Assembly (NCBI GenBank): GCA_040217795.1
Contig: JBEHWK010000001.1
Span: forward strand, 61,092 to 125,091
Origin: Clostridium_T sp040217795
Lineage (GTDB): Bacteria > Bacillota > Clostridia > Clostridiales > Clostridiaceae
DNA length: 64,000 nucleotides
Reading direction: 5' to 3'
Both the position numbers and the translations under genes were made by a program. The notes under the pieces are model-generated. The model saw only the letters and a list, made by a program, of their open reading frames with translations. It made no database searches and was not told the DNA's origin. Of the stretch, positions 15,741 through 24,604 are shown in pieces (position 1 is the first letter of the stretch; every line of letters starts with the position of its first letter).

Positions 15741-16859
15741 CTATCCTGAGTAAATGTCAAAAAAAGCTTCAAGGAAATCTTCATTTTCCAGCATTTGATT
15801 ATATAATTTTGAAGAGCTGTCGCTTTTTATTTCCTTCATTATCCCTAAGCGCAAATCTTTTGGGAAAACCTTAAGAACATGGGCGAAAATTGAAACTTCC
15901 TGCTCTCTGTCTTCTTTTTCTTCCAAGAAGTTCAGACAGTTTCTTGAAATTATGTATAGCCTTGAATGACTTTCCTTCGAAAGCCTTTCTTTAGCATCAT
16001 AAGAAAGGATGTCTTCCATAAATATCTCATCAGGCTTGATTACAGGATTTTTAATATTTTCAATGAAGCTCATGAAGTCGCCTGCTATTGCTGCGCCTAC
16101 ATTCCCTTTAATAAGATTATAAAATATATTTTTAGGAGTGGATTCCTTATGCTTCAAATATACTTCATATCCTTTTGAAACTCTTTCCCAACTTCTTGGA
16201 GTAGCTTTTATATGTTCTGAAGAATTGGGCGTATGTAAATAATCCGGAAAGGCTGATAGAAACTCTATAACATGCTCATTAATTTTTTCGCTGGTCATGG
16301 CCCACTTAAGCCACTCTTTGATATCAGAATCCATACTTATCCATACAAATCTGTCCTCTTGTGCCGGATCCATGTCCACAACCTGATACTCACTGCCTTC
16401 ATAATCATCATATTTATTCGAAGGATTCATTGCCGCAATGACAAAAACATCATCTCCAAGAACATAACCATTAATCTCCCTGTTTAAAATGAGATTCATT
16501 AATTCCTGCTGAACAGCATGCTCGCATCTGTTTAACTCATCAATAAAGAGAAGTACCTTTCTTCCTTTTTCCAAAGCATTATCCACTTCAATGAGTTTTG
16601 AATGCACTGCATACTGAGTTATATTTCTCTCAACAATCCTTCCTCCAAAATCAAATTTTCTTTTTGAAACAGTTGGCAGCCCCCCTATTTCCCCTTCTTT
16701 TAATAAATTTGCATCTATCGAAACCATGTACCAGTTGTTTTTTGAGGCTAATTCCCTTATGAGAGATGTTTTCCCTATTCCACTTTCACCTATCAGTAAA
16801 GGTACATCTCCTGCATCAATAACCAGTCCTGCCGTATCTAATGCATCCTTAAAATTCAA
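15741..16859 (-). CDS. MoxR-type AAA ATPase
   Basis: The 372-residue protein has Walker A GESGIGKTS (about 24-32), Walker B LLFIDELNRC, sensor region VFVIAAMNPSNKYDDY and an Arg-finger-like PAQEDRF. This is the arrangement of MoxR-like ATPases. The gene is sandwiched between a repeat-protein gene (25 bases upstream) and the VWA gene (five bases downstream), so the three are probably one operon. MoxR ATPases usually work with a VWA partner to remodel or activate other proteins. The client here may be bound through the repeat protein, but that is inference. Confidence 0.9.
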   Translation of the reverse strand: MNFKDALDTAGLVIDAGDVPLLIGESGIGKTSLIRELASKNNWYMVSIDANLLKEGEIGGLPTVSKRKFDFGGRIVERNITQYAVHSKLIEVDNALEKGRKVLLFIDELNRCEHAVQQELMNLILNREINGYVLGDDVFVIAAMNPSNKYDDYEGSEYQVVDMDPAQEDRFVWISMDSDIKEWLKWAMTSEKINEHVIEFLSAFPDYLHTPNSSEHIKATPRSWERVSKGYEVYLKHKESTPKNIFYNLIKGNVGAAIAGDFMSFIENIKNPVIKPDEIFMEDILSYDAKERLSKESHSRLYIISRNCLNFLEEKEDREQEVSIFAHVLKVFPKDLRLGIMKEIKSDSSSKLYNQMLENEDFLEAFFDIYSG

Positions 16860-16883
16860 TTTAATCCTCCTCTCTTTATATGG

Positions 16884-17654
16884 TTAAACAGAAAGATAAT
16901 AGTCAACCATAATCATCTTTGCTTTTTTACTTCCATTGGTCCTTATAAAATTTATTTTATCCATCTCAAGCATCTCAAGGTTAAGAAAATCAATAAGATA
17001 TTTCTCATCCACTGTTTCTTCACTAAACTTCTTTTCCAGAATCTCTGTAACAAGCTCAGCATCCACATCATTATATACATACTTCACAATATTTATATTA
17101 TCTTCAATAAGCAGCTTAAGATCATCATATGTGTAACTTATATAATTAACCGCTTCCTCACTCAACTTTACTGCTTTCCTTTTACATGCAAGAGGCGGAT
17201 AATCAACAAACCTTATTGCTCCCCAATAAGTTTCAATAGCTGCCATTATTACTTTTTCAGAAGGCCTCTTTACGTATTTTATAGCATCGTAATCTTTCTT
17301 TACTGCCATCAGCTGAAGTTCTTCAGAGGGTTCCTCTACAAACTGTATTGCCCACCCCTTAACTTTAATGGCTTCCTTTATCACTTCCTCTGAAGGATTT
17401 TTTATCACCTTCAGAGAATTCCATAAGCTTTTAACCCCAAGTATCTGGACTTCAACATCCGGATTTTCTATGTATTCTATACTTAATGGATTATTCTTCA
17501 CAGCTTTATGTTGAACATCCTTAGATGGATTTTTTAAATACTTTATTACAGCACCATTTCTGCCTACCGCAATTAACTGAAGTTCCTCCGGCGGATTCTC
17601 CACTTCCCTTATATATACGGGATTATCCCTAACCTTCATTTCCAATGAATTCAT
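16884..17654 (-). CDS. Helical repeat protein with ~23-residue units (DUF4116-like)
   Basis: The 256-residue protein is mostly made of about seven to eight units of 22-24 residues with the pattern NPSEEVQLxAVKxxxxAIxYI. The repeats are clear from residue 10 to about 185; the last 70 residues are different. The pattern resembles DUF4116 or leucine-rich-variant solenoids that bind other proteins. It is first in an operon with the MoxR-type ATPase and the VWA gene, so it may be an adaptor or the target of that machine. I cannot assign a function. Confidence 0.75.
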   Translation of the reverse strand: MNSLEMKVRDNPVYIREVENPPEELQLIAVGRNGAVIKYLKNPSKDVQHKAVKNNPLSIEYIENPDVEVQILGVKSLWNSLKVIKNPSEEVIKEAIKVKGWAIQFVEEPSEELQLMAVKKDYDAIKYVKRPSEKVIMAAIETYWGAIRFVDYPPLACKRKAVKLSEEAVNYISYTYDDLKLLIEDNINIVKYVYNDVDAELVTEILEKKFSEETVDEKYLIDFLNLEMLEMDKINFIRTNGSKKAKMIMVDYYLSV

Positions 17655-17770
17655 CTATATCCCTCACTTAAATTATTTTTTATATTATATTACAGTTTCA
17701 ATGTATTTTCTGTTAATTAATTACTCATAATTTTAGACCTATCATTATAACAAATGAAAGGTCTAAAAAG

Positions 17771-18565
17771 TTAATTATCTTTATATTTATCAATATCCCT
17801 GTGAATTGCAGAAAGCAGATTATTTAATGCTCCCACTTCTCCATCCTCTATAAGCTTATTGAGGGCGAATTGATATCGGCTTGCATCAGCTATTCTTCCT
17901 AAACCTGTTAAAGTCAAAATACTGGTCATGATGTCTGAAATGATACCTGACTTAACCTCAAAAAGTTTTTGTGCATCCTTTATCTCATCCTTTATGAACA
18001 ACATCTCTTCATCCAGCCTGAAAGCTGCATCTGCTGCACTTTTTAATTTTTCACTTATTTCCTTAGGTTTTTGATGCTTATATTTATAATTCAGGGAATG
18101 TTCAATCGTAGCCCAGAAGTTCATAGCCAAGGTTCTTATCTGGAATTCCATCAGAATTTCCTTCTTACCCTCAATCATATTAACTGGATATTTTATAATC
18201 ATATGATAACTTCTATACCCTGAAGATTTAACATTCCTCACATAATCTTTCTCATATAAAATCTGCATATCCGTTCTTTTCCTCAATAACTGAACAACCT
18301 TATCTATGTCATCAACAAACTGGCACATTATTCTTATGCCTGCTATATCCTCCAATTCATATTCCAACCTCTCCAAAGGAATTCCAAACTTGTTGGCTTT
18401 TTCCAACATAGAGGATACTTCCTTGACTCTCCCCGTAATAAATTCCAATGGTGAGTATTCATTTCTTCTTCTATATTCTTTTCTTATACTTTTAAGTTTA
18501 ACTTTGATCTCTTCAACTGCCAATTCATAAGGCATTAAAAACCTGTTCCAATCACTTACTGCCAT
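17771..18565 (-). CDS. Small alarmone synthetase, RelQ-like GTP pyrophosphokinase
   Basis: The 264-residue protein has a lone RelA/SpoT synthetase domain: RRRNEYSPLEFITGRVKE, ELEDIAGIRIMC, VKSSGYRSYHMII and EFQIRTLAMNFWATIEHSLNYK. There is no hydrolase domain, TGS or ACT domain. Such enzymes transfer pyrophosphate from ATP to GDP or GTP to make (p)ppGpp. ATG 18565 is preceded by AGGTGA at good spacing; the GTG three codons upstream is part of that site. The C-terminal helix region is long, as in RelQ, which forms tetramers. The gene stands alone, with about 1 kb of gene-free DNA upstream. Confidence 0.93.
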   Translation of the reverse strand: MAVSDWNRFLMPYELAVEEIKVKLKSIRKEYRRRNEYSPLEFITGRVKEVSSMLEKANKFGIPLERLEYELEDIAGIRIMCQFVDDIDKVVQLLRKRTDMQILYEKDYVRNVKSSGYRSYHMIIKYPVNMIEGKKEILMEFQIRTLAMNFWATIEHSLNYKYKHQKPKEISEKLKSAADAAFRLDEEMLFIKDEIKDAQKLFEVKSGIISDIMTSILTLTGLGRIADASRYQFALNKLIEDGEVGALNNLLSAIHRDIDKYKDN

Positions 18566-18713
18566 TTTAATCACCTATTCATAAATTCTAAATCTATTAT
18601 ACCAAACACATGAATTAATTAGCAATAAACAGTTGTCATCCATGAAGAATTATTCTTCTGCAGTTGCAGTATTATAAGATTTTACATAATAAATTGCTTT
18701 TGAGCAAATAAAT

Positions 18714-18752
18714 AACCACCAATTAGCTTTTCTCTTCAACTAATTGGTGGTT
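18714..18752. repeat. Perfect 13-bp stem-loop upstream of the alarmone synthetase
   Basis: AACCACCAATTAG and CTAATTGGTGGTT are separated by a 13-base loop. Neither side has a strong T tract, so it is a poor terminator. It lies in the 18566-19583 gap, before the repeat array. Confidence 0.6.
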
Positions 18753-18929
18753 AAACAAACCCTAACTCATCTTTTAATCCTGGTTCTTCTATTTTGCTCA
18801 TCACCACTTTCTAAATATTTTTAATAATATACTTTTACATATATTATTAAATTGGGATTGACTTTGCATCTTTGCAGATATTATCATCTAGGTACATATC
18901 AATAAGTACTGCTGATACTTACTGGATAC

Positions 18930-19480
18930 ATACAAATCTGATTCTATCTTAATTTTGAACCTTATCCTTCTTTCCAAAACCTTTTCCCTTGATTTTTGAT
19001 ATTCAGTCTCCAATCCTTGAATACAGTTTTTTCATTTTGAAGCAAGATTCTTAACTTCAAATTTTGTTTTAAGATTTTTGATGTTTATTCTCCGATCTTC
19101 AAACTCCATTTTAATCTTGAATCTCAGTTCTTAATCTTGATATTCGTTCTCCGATCTTTGATGTTTATTCTCCAATCTTTGAACCAAGTTCTTTGATTGT
19201 GGTAAATGCCTTTAAACATAAACTTCATTCTCAAGTCTTTGATATCTAGTCTCCAACTTTTAAAATCAGTTATAAGACTTAATTCTCAGTTCTGAATTTT
19301 AAACTGCATTCTCAGATCTTTGATGTTCATTCTCTGATAATCGAAATTCATTCTTGATTCTAAACCTTGTCTTAAACCCTCGAATCAGATTATACGACCC
19401 TTGATGTTTATTCTCCGATCAATAATCCTGTTCATGCTTATTGAAACTTGCCTGATCTTAAAACTTTACTCTGATGCGGT
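18930..19480. repeat. Hierarchical tandem repeat: ~20-bp subunits in an 81-bp higher-order period
   Basis: A core resembling TTGATGTTTATTCTCCGATC recurs at 18996, 19078, 19158, 19239, 19320 and 19401, that is every 80-82 bases, with one extra close copy at 19137. Between the cores lie more degenerate units of 19-22 bases that also begin TTGA or TTTAA and often contain TTCTC. No reading frame runs through the array on either strand, because stops occur within every few units. There is no palindromic repeat with unique spacers, so it is not CRISPR. Function is unknown. Confidence 0.82.
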
Positions 19481-19583
19481 TTTAGTGACTTTAACTCTTT
19501 TTATGAGCCAGGGTCTGCGGAAGATAAATTAATATAAATATATTAATTTTCTTCTTGTATTTATTATAACATCGTTTACACTA

Positions 19584-19621
19584 AAAATCAACGGAATATT
19601 TAGAAAATTCCGTTGATTTTT
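19584..19621. terminator. Terminator of the SPOR-domain gene
   Basis: AAAATCAACGGAAT and ATTCCGTTGATTTT form a 14-bp stem with T/A tracts on both sides, directly behind the stop of the minus-strand SPOR gene. It could act on both strands. Confidence 0.85.
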
Positions 19622-19626
19622 TTAAA

Positions 19627-20307
19627 TTACACTTTGTACTTTTCTAAAAGGGAATCCAGGAACTCCATCTCCCCCTGAACCTTATCCTTTGTCATCTCCT
19701 GAGGAAGATTTGAAATGTGTGTTTTTATGGCTTTTATATCATCTGCTTTAGCTCCCTTTTCCTCAAAAGCAGATACCCATTCTTTAAATTCATCAGTGTT
19801 GACACTCTTTACCCCGGAATCATTAATGCTGCTTATCATCTTCAAATATCCGTCAACTATCTGTGACACTGCTGCATCATAATAATCTGTTCCTTTTATA
19901 TATATTTTTATTTTTACTGCATTGACTCCAAGGGCAACAACGCTGTTTTTCATGTCATCCCCTTTTCCAGAAGGATATATTCCTGCAATTACTCTGAACT
20001 TCTCCTTATCTTTTACAATGTATACAGGGATTTTATTCTGGATCTTATTTTTTATTTCCATTGCATTAGATTCCTTACTGTAAAATCCGCATTGAATTAT
20101 TTCGTAGCTTCCGTATATATTGGAACTCCCATTAACACTGCTCCCTGAATCTGCATTTTTAAAAAAATTCAATCCATCAGTGCTGAATACGAGTTTTGCT
20201 GTAACAGTTCCTATTGATAAAGCAATTATTATAATTGTAAGGAAGTAACCCAAATTTTTTACTGCTTTACTACTATTTTTCTTATAGTTATATCTGGTGT
20301 ATCTCAT
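19627..20307 (-). CDS. Membrane-anchored SPOR-domain protein
   Basis: The 226-residue protein has a basic N-terminus, a membrane segment (about residues 20-42), a short Ser/Gly linker and a SPOR-like domain (IIQCGFYSKESNAMEIKNKI ... FRVIAGIYP). The last 80 residues are helical and not recognised. SPOR domains bind denuded peptidoglycan, often at division or sporulation septa, so an extracellular cell-wall role is likely. ATG 20307 has GGGTGAGG nine bases upstream; the GTG in that site is not the start. Confidence 0.82.
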   Translation of the reverse strand: MRYTRYNYKKNSSKAVKNLGYFLTIIIIALSIGTVTAKLVFSTDGLNFFKNADSGSSVNGSSNIYGSYEIIQCGFYSKESNAMEIKNKIQNKIPVYIVKDKEKFRVIAGIYPSGKGDDMKNSVVALGVNAVKIKIYIKGTDYYDAAVSQIVDGYLKMISSINDSGVKSVNTDEFKEWVSAFEEKGAKADDIKAIKTHISNLPQEMTKDKVQGEMEFLDSLLEKYKV

Positions 20308-20386
20308 ATTGTACAACCTCACCCTATAATTTTTTTTACCTTAAATTAATATTATGTTAAACAAGAAAATATGTTAATTTCACAGA

Positions 20387-20435
20387 AAAAAATTTCCCCT
20401 GGGGTACTTCCAGTTACTTGGAAGCACCCCAGGGG
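20387..20435 (-). terminator. Terminator of the NlpC/P60 gene
   Basis: On the minus strand CCCCTGGGGT...TTCC pairs with GGAA...ACCCCAGGGG, followed by AAATTTTTTT. It is one of the strongest hairpins in the window and resembles the one after hpf (41861-41907). Confidence 0.85.
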
Positions 20436-20485
20436 TCTACTATTTAATAAGGTTTCCCTTTATTATTCAAATTTAATTGGACTGA

Positions 20486-21100
20486 TTACTTTACAATTCT
20501 CCTAGCCCCGGCATATCTGCTGGCGTAGTATGATTCACTCAATGAACTTACAGTAACAGTTTTTCCTGAGGAAGGTGCATGAAGGAAATCTCCCCCGCCT
20601 ACGTATATGCCTACGTGGCTCACCGGCCCATATGTATTAAAGAATACTAAATCTCCAGGTCTTAAATTGTTTCTTGATACTGATGTTCCCATTGCATATT
20701 GTGATCCTGTATAGTGTGGCAATGAATATCCGAACTTAGCATACACATACATAGTAAGTCCCGAGCAATCAAATGTTTTTGGCCCTGCTGCTCCAAACAC
20801 ATATGGTCTTCCTATAAAGTTGTATGCATAAGATACTATGCTGCTTCCTATACCGCTTGCACTGTTTCCTCTAGATGCAGTGTAGCTGGAATCCCCTGCT
20901 GCACTGTTGCTTGATCCTTCATCTTTTTTAGGTGATACTATTGTTTTTTTAACTTTTAACTCACTTGTTTTTAAAACTATCCCTTGTGTCGAATTTCCAG
21001 TGGTGTCCGCTTTTGGTTTCATAGCCTTAAAACTTGTTGCTGTCAGCAGTGCCACTGTCAGAAGCAAAGCTTTAGTAAAAGTTTTATACTTGTGATTCAT
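20486..21100 (-). CDS. Secreted NlpC/P60 peptidoglycan hydrolase
   Basis: The 204-residue protein starts with a signal peptide (KYKTFTKALLLTVALLTATSFKAMK), then a low-complexity linker rich in Ser and Gly, then an NlpC/P60 domain. The catalytic Cys lies in FDCSGLTMYVY, the His in PVSHVGIYV and the third polar residue in FLHAPSS. Such enzymes cut the D-Glu to diamino acid bond in stem peptides. There is no SH3 or LysM binding domain, so the enzyme is a minimal form. The gene is monocistronic with its own strong terminator. Confidence 0.92.
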   Translation of the reverse strand: MNHKYKTFTKALLLTVALLTATSFKAMKPKADTTGNSTQGIVLKTSELKVKKTIVSPKKDEGSSNSAAGDSSYTASRGNSASGIGSSIVSYAYNFIGRPYVFGAAGPKTFDCSGLTMYVYAKFGYSLPHYTGSQYAMGTSVSRNNLRPGDLVFFNTYGPVSHVGIYVGGGDFLHAPSSGKTVTVSSLSESYYASRYAGARRIVK

Positions 21101-21450
21101 ACACTTTCCCCTCTCTTATATCGGCAATTACCCTTTAATTAAATTATTTTCCCGTTAAACATTTTCACTTCCCTATTTTCTAAAATACCCCATAAAAATA
21201 TTTACTTTCCCATTATATGAGATTATTCGACTTTGGTCAAGCACCAATATATTACATCTTCAGACATCTGCATAAACGTTATACCCCCTGAAGCCTCAAT
21301 ATACCTGAATCTATATAATAATTATATGATTTCTTAAAGAGTAAAAAAAATAAATCCGGTTTATTTTCCGAATTCATTTTTTATAAAAATATTATACTTA
21401 TTACCTAAATATCAGCATTTTTTTTGAGAATTCAAGTTTTCAAAGTAAGA
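21101..21450. other. Intergenic region, 350 bp
   Basis: AT-rich DNA between the minus-strand NlpC/P60 and pepD genes. Apart from the pepD terminator hairpin at 21342-21382, I see no gene or RNA. Confidence 0.6.
21342..21382 (-). terminator. pepD terminator
   Basis: On the minus strand AATGAATTCGG and CCGGATTTATT pair (two wobbles) and are followed by TTTTTTT. Confidence 0.65.
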
Positions 21451-22908
21451 TTATTTTATCTCTCCCAGTACTTTAATAAGATATTCCCAGAATCTCTTCA
21501 CTGAGGAAATGCTCATATGTTCATCAGGAGTGTGAATATCATACATATTCGGCCCAAAACTTACCATATCCACATCTTTTCCCAGCTTCTCCATAAATAA
21601 TCCACATTCCAACCCCGCATGGATTGCAATTATTTCAGGCATTTCCCCATACATTTCTTGATATGTTTTTACACAAAGATCTCTTATAGGTGAATCTTCC
21701 CTATACTGCCATTCAGGATAGCTGCCCTTTATATCAGCCTTTGCCCCAAACATTTCTGATAACGTCTCGATATGATTTATTATCTCATCCTTCAACGAAG
21801 CTACTGAGCTTCTTACTGCAAGACTGAAGCAGACTTCATTCTCATAAGTCTTTACCACTCCTAAGTTCAGAGAACTTTCAACCAGACCCTTTATATTCAT
21901 GCTCATTGTCTGAATTCCATTTGGCATAAGGTATAAAAGTTTTATTGCTCTTTTCGCTGATTCTTTTGAGAATACTTTTCCAGGAACATATTCCATTTCC
22001 ATAACTGAAACTTTAACATCAGCATCCTGTACTCTTAATTCATCCCTGAAAGTTTTATTAAATATCTCTATTCTTTCCATAAGTAAATCAGCATCCTTAT
22101 CTGAAACAACAACTTCAGCATCTGTTTCTCTTGGAATAGCATTATCCTTTGCTCCTCCATTGAGATTGACAAGATCGAATTTAATATTTCCAAGAAGATC
22201 CATGAGTATTCTTCCCATCAGTTTATTGGAATTCCCCCTGCCTTTATCAATCTCCATACCTGAATGACCGCCCTTAAGCCCTCCTATTGATATCTGAAAT
22301 GCCTTACCCTCTTTATTTGAATCACTCCATTCTATCTCTGAAAAAACATTTACCTTTGCTCCACCAGCGCAGGATACCAGAAGCTTACCTTCCTCTTCCG
22401 AATCTATATTAAGCAGTATCTTTCCTTTAATGTTACTGCTGTCTACTGCCACAGCTCCTGTCATTCCTGTTTCCTCATCTGTAGTTATCAAAACCTCAAG
22501 AGGTGGGTGAGCTATATCTTTTGATTCCAGCAATACCAATGCATATGCTACAGCAATTCCATCGTCTCCTCCAAGGGTAGTTCCTGCCGCGTAAATATTA
22601 TCTCCGTCTATTCTTAACTTTAAAGGATCTTTTTCGAAATCATGAACTGTATTCTTATTTTTTTCGCAAACCATGTCCATATGCCCCTGTATTATTACCG
22701 TCGGAGCACTTTCATATCCTTTTGAAGCCGGCTTCTTTATAATTACATTAAGAGCTGAATCCTGAATACTTTCAAATCCTAAGGATTTACCAAAATCCAA
22801 AAGATAGTCACTTATTTCTTTTTCATTTCCTGAGCCCCTTGGTATTTTAGAAATCTCCTCAAAATAATAAAAAACTTTTTTAGGTTCTATTGCGTCCAAA
22901 ATTTTCAT
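21451..22908 (-). CDS. pepD: Aminoacyl-histidine dipeptidase (M20C peptidase)
   Basis: The 485-residue metallopeptidase has the M20 metal ligands in GHMDMV, LGGDDGIAVAYAL and TDEETGMTGA, and a C-terminal ligand in IHAGLECGLF. It hydrolyses dipeptides, often X-His, in the cytoplasm. The start ATG 22908 has AAAGGAAG eight bases upstream; a 39-residue N-terminal extension of the frame has no start signal and a sequence unlike the family. Length is normal. It is divergent from the pyruvate kinase gene. Confidence 0.93.
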   Translation of the reverse strand: MKILDAIEPKKVFYYFEEISKIPRGSGNEKEISDYLLDFGKSLGFESIQDSALNVIIKKPASKGYESAPTVIIQGHMDMVCEKNKNTVHDFEKDPLKLRIDGDNIYAAGTTLGGDDGIAVAYALVLLESKDIAHPPLEVLITTDEETGMTGAVAVDSSNIKGKILLNIDSEEEGKLLVSCAGGAKVNVFSEIEWSDSNKEGKAFQISIGGLKGGHSGMEIDKGRGNSNKLMGRILMDLLGNIKFDLVNLNGGAKDNAIPRETDAEVVVSDKDADLLMERIEIFNKTFRDELRVQDADVKVSVMEMEYVPGKVFSKESAKRAIKLLYLMPNGIQTMSMNIKGLVESSLNLGVVKTYENEVCFSLAVRSSVASLKDEIINHIETLSEMFGAKADIKGSYPEWQYREDSPIRDLCVKTYQEMYGEMPEIIAIHAGLECGLFMEKLGKDVDMVSFGPNMYDIHTPDEHMSISSVKRFWEYLIKVLGEIK

Positions 22909-23142
22909 CACTATACTTCCTTTCAACAAAAATATGCTAAAATATAAATATAAACTAAGTATTCTGAAATATTCAGCCGTATAGGCATTTTCTGATTTTA
23001 ATGTATTATATCCTCTAAAAAGCATAACATAATTTACGGAAGATAAAAAGGTTGCTTCAATGCTTTCAAATCCAAAATATAGTTTTAAGCTTCCTGTATA
23101 AAAAAGTTCTTAAATATAATATTAGAATGAGAGGTGTTCATT

Positions 23143-24561
23143 ATGCAAAAAACAAAGATGATTTTTACCATTGGACCAGCTTCTAATAACGAAAAAATAT
23201 TGAGGGAATTTATTAAAATAGGAATGAGCGCAGCAAGACTTAACTGTTCTCACGGAACACAAGATGACCACAGGAAAAATATAAACATGCTGAAAGCATT
23301 AAGAGAAGAATTATCTGCTCCTACAGCCATTCTTCTTGATATTAAAGGACCTAAAATAAGAACCCATAACTTTGTAAATGATGGTGCTGTATTAAAACCA
23401 GGTGATGAATTTTCCTTCTTATGTACAGATGAAATTTTAGGAGACAACACTAAATGCTCCATATCATATCAAACCCTGTGCCAGGATATCAAGCCCGGAG
23501 GAACAATACTAGTGGATGACGGACTCCTTGAGTTTAAGGTGAAAGAAGTAAAGGACAAAGAAATTGTAACGGAAGTGGTCATAGGAGGAGAAATAAAAAA
23601 CCATAAAGGGGTAAACGTCCCTAATGTGAAAATCAAGCTCCCAGCCCTTACTGATAAAGATAAGGAAGATATAATCTTCGGATGCAGGGAAAAAGTGGAC
23701 TTTTTTGCAATATCCTTTGTAAGAAAAGCAGATGATATGATAGCAGCAAGAAAACTTGTGAATGAAAACGGTGGGAAAAAAATCAAACTCATTGCCAAGA
23801 TAGAAAGCCAGGAGGGCGTGGACAATATTGATGAAATCATAGCAGTAACTGATGGAGTCATGGTTGCCAGAGGAGATATGGGTGTTGAAATTCCAATTGA
23901 AAAAGTTCCTATACTTCAGAAGAAAATCATCAAGAAATGTAATGCTGCCGGCAAGATTGTAATCACTGCCACACAGATGCTGGATTCCATGATTAAAAAT
24001 TCAAGACCTACAAGAGCTGAAGCCTGTGATATATGTAATGCCATCTTTGACGGAACAGACGCAATAATGCTTTCAGGCGAAAGTGCTTCAGGCGCATATC
24101 CTGTAGAAGCTGCCAAAACTATGAGCAGAATTGCCCTTGAAGCTGAAGCGAATTTTGATTATTCCGCCTTCACTGCAAATCTCAGGGAACCATCCTTGTC
24201 AGCTTTTGAAGATGCAATAAGCTACACAGTTTCCAGAACTGCAAACGTGCTTCCTACAAAAGCCATAGTGGCTGCCACCAAGAGCGGCGCAACTGCAAGG
24301 CTGATATCAAAATACAAACCAAGGTGCCCGATTATTGCAATAACTCCTTATGATGATGTACGCAGAGGACTAGCCTTAAACTTTGGCATAATCCCAAAAC
24401 TTTGCGAAGAGTTCGATACAACTGATGATGTTATACGTGAAGCAAGGGCAAGTGCCATTAATCTTAACCTGGTCACAGAGGGAGAGAATATATTGATTGC
24501 ATCAGGTATGCCTACAACTCATGTCGGCGGAACCAATATGCTTAAAATTGAAAGAATTTAG
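23143..24561 (+). CDS. pyk: Pyruvate kinase
   Basis: The 472-residue enzyme converts phosphoenolpyruvate and ADP to pyruvate and ATP. Visible are TIGPASNN near the N-terminus, IKGPKIRTH, the Lys site KIESQEGV, the ARGDMGVEIP motif and the active-site signature in the region TATQMLDSMIKNSRPTRAE. The extra C-terminal PEP-utiliser domain of some Bacillus enzymes is absent, as is usual for clostridia. ATG 23143 follows AGAGGTG at seven bases. The gene is monocistronic and shares its terminator with the convergent S1 gene. Confidence 0.97.
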   Translation: MQKTKMIFTIGPASNNEKILREFIKIGMSAARLNCSHGTQDDHRKNINMLKALREELSAPTAILLDIKGPKIRTHNFVNDGAVLKPGDEFSFLCTDEILGDNTKCSISYQTLCQDIKPGGTILVDDGLLEFKVKEVKDKEIVTEVVIGGEIKNHKGVNVPNVKIKLPALTDKDKEDIIFGCREKVDFFAISFVRKADDMIAARKLVNENGGKKIKLIAKIESQEGVDNIDEIIAVTDGVMVARGDMGVEIPIEKVPILQKKIIKKCNAAGKIVITATQMLDSMIKNSRPTRAEACDICNAIFDGTDAIMLSGESASGAYPVEAAKTMSRIALEAEANFDYSAFTANLREPSLSAFEDAISYTVSRTANVLPTKAIVAATKSGATARLISKYKPRCPIIAITPYDDVRRGLALNFGIIPKLCEEFDTTDDVIREARASAINLNLVTEGENILIASGMPTTHVGGTNMLKIERI

Positions 24562-24570
24562 CTGAATTTT

Positions 24571-24604
24571 AAGGAGCAGGGAAGTTTCCCTGCTCCTTGT
24601 TTTT
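24571..24604. terminator. Bidirectional terminator between pyk and the S1 gene
   Basis: AAGGAGCAGGGAA / TTCCCTGCTCCTT is a 13-bp stem with a two-base loop, followed by GTTTTT on the plus strand. It reaches the S1 stop codon. Confidence 0.88.

Noticed and set aside
18996..19420. CRISPR-like regularly spaced repeats
   Set aside because: The repeats are degenerate, not palindromic, the intervals are themselves related to the repeat, and no cas genes are near.
22909..23025. 39-residue N-terminal extension of PepD
   Set aside because: No ribosome binding site, unlike the family; ATG 22908 has AAAGGAAG upstream.
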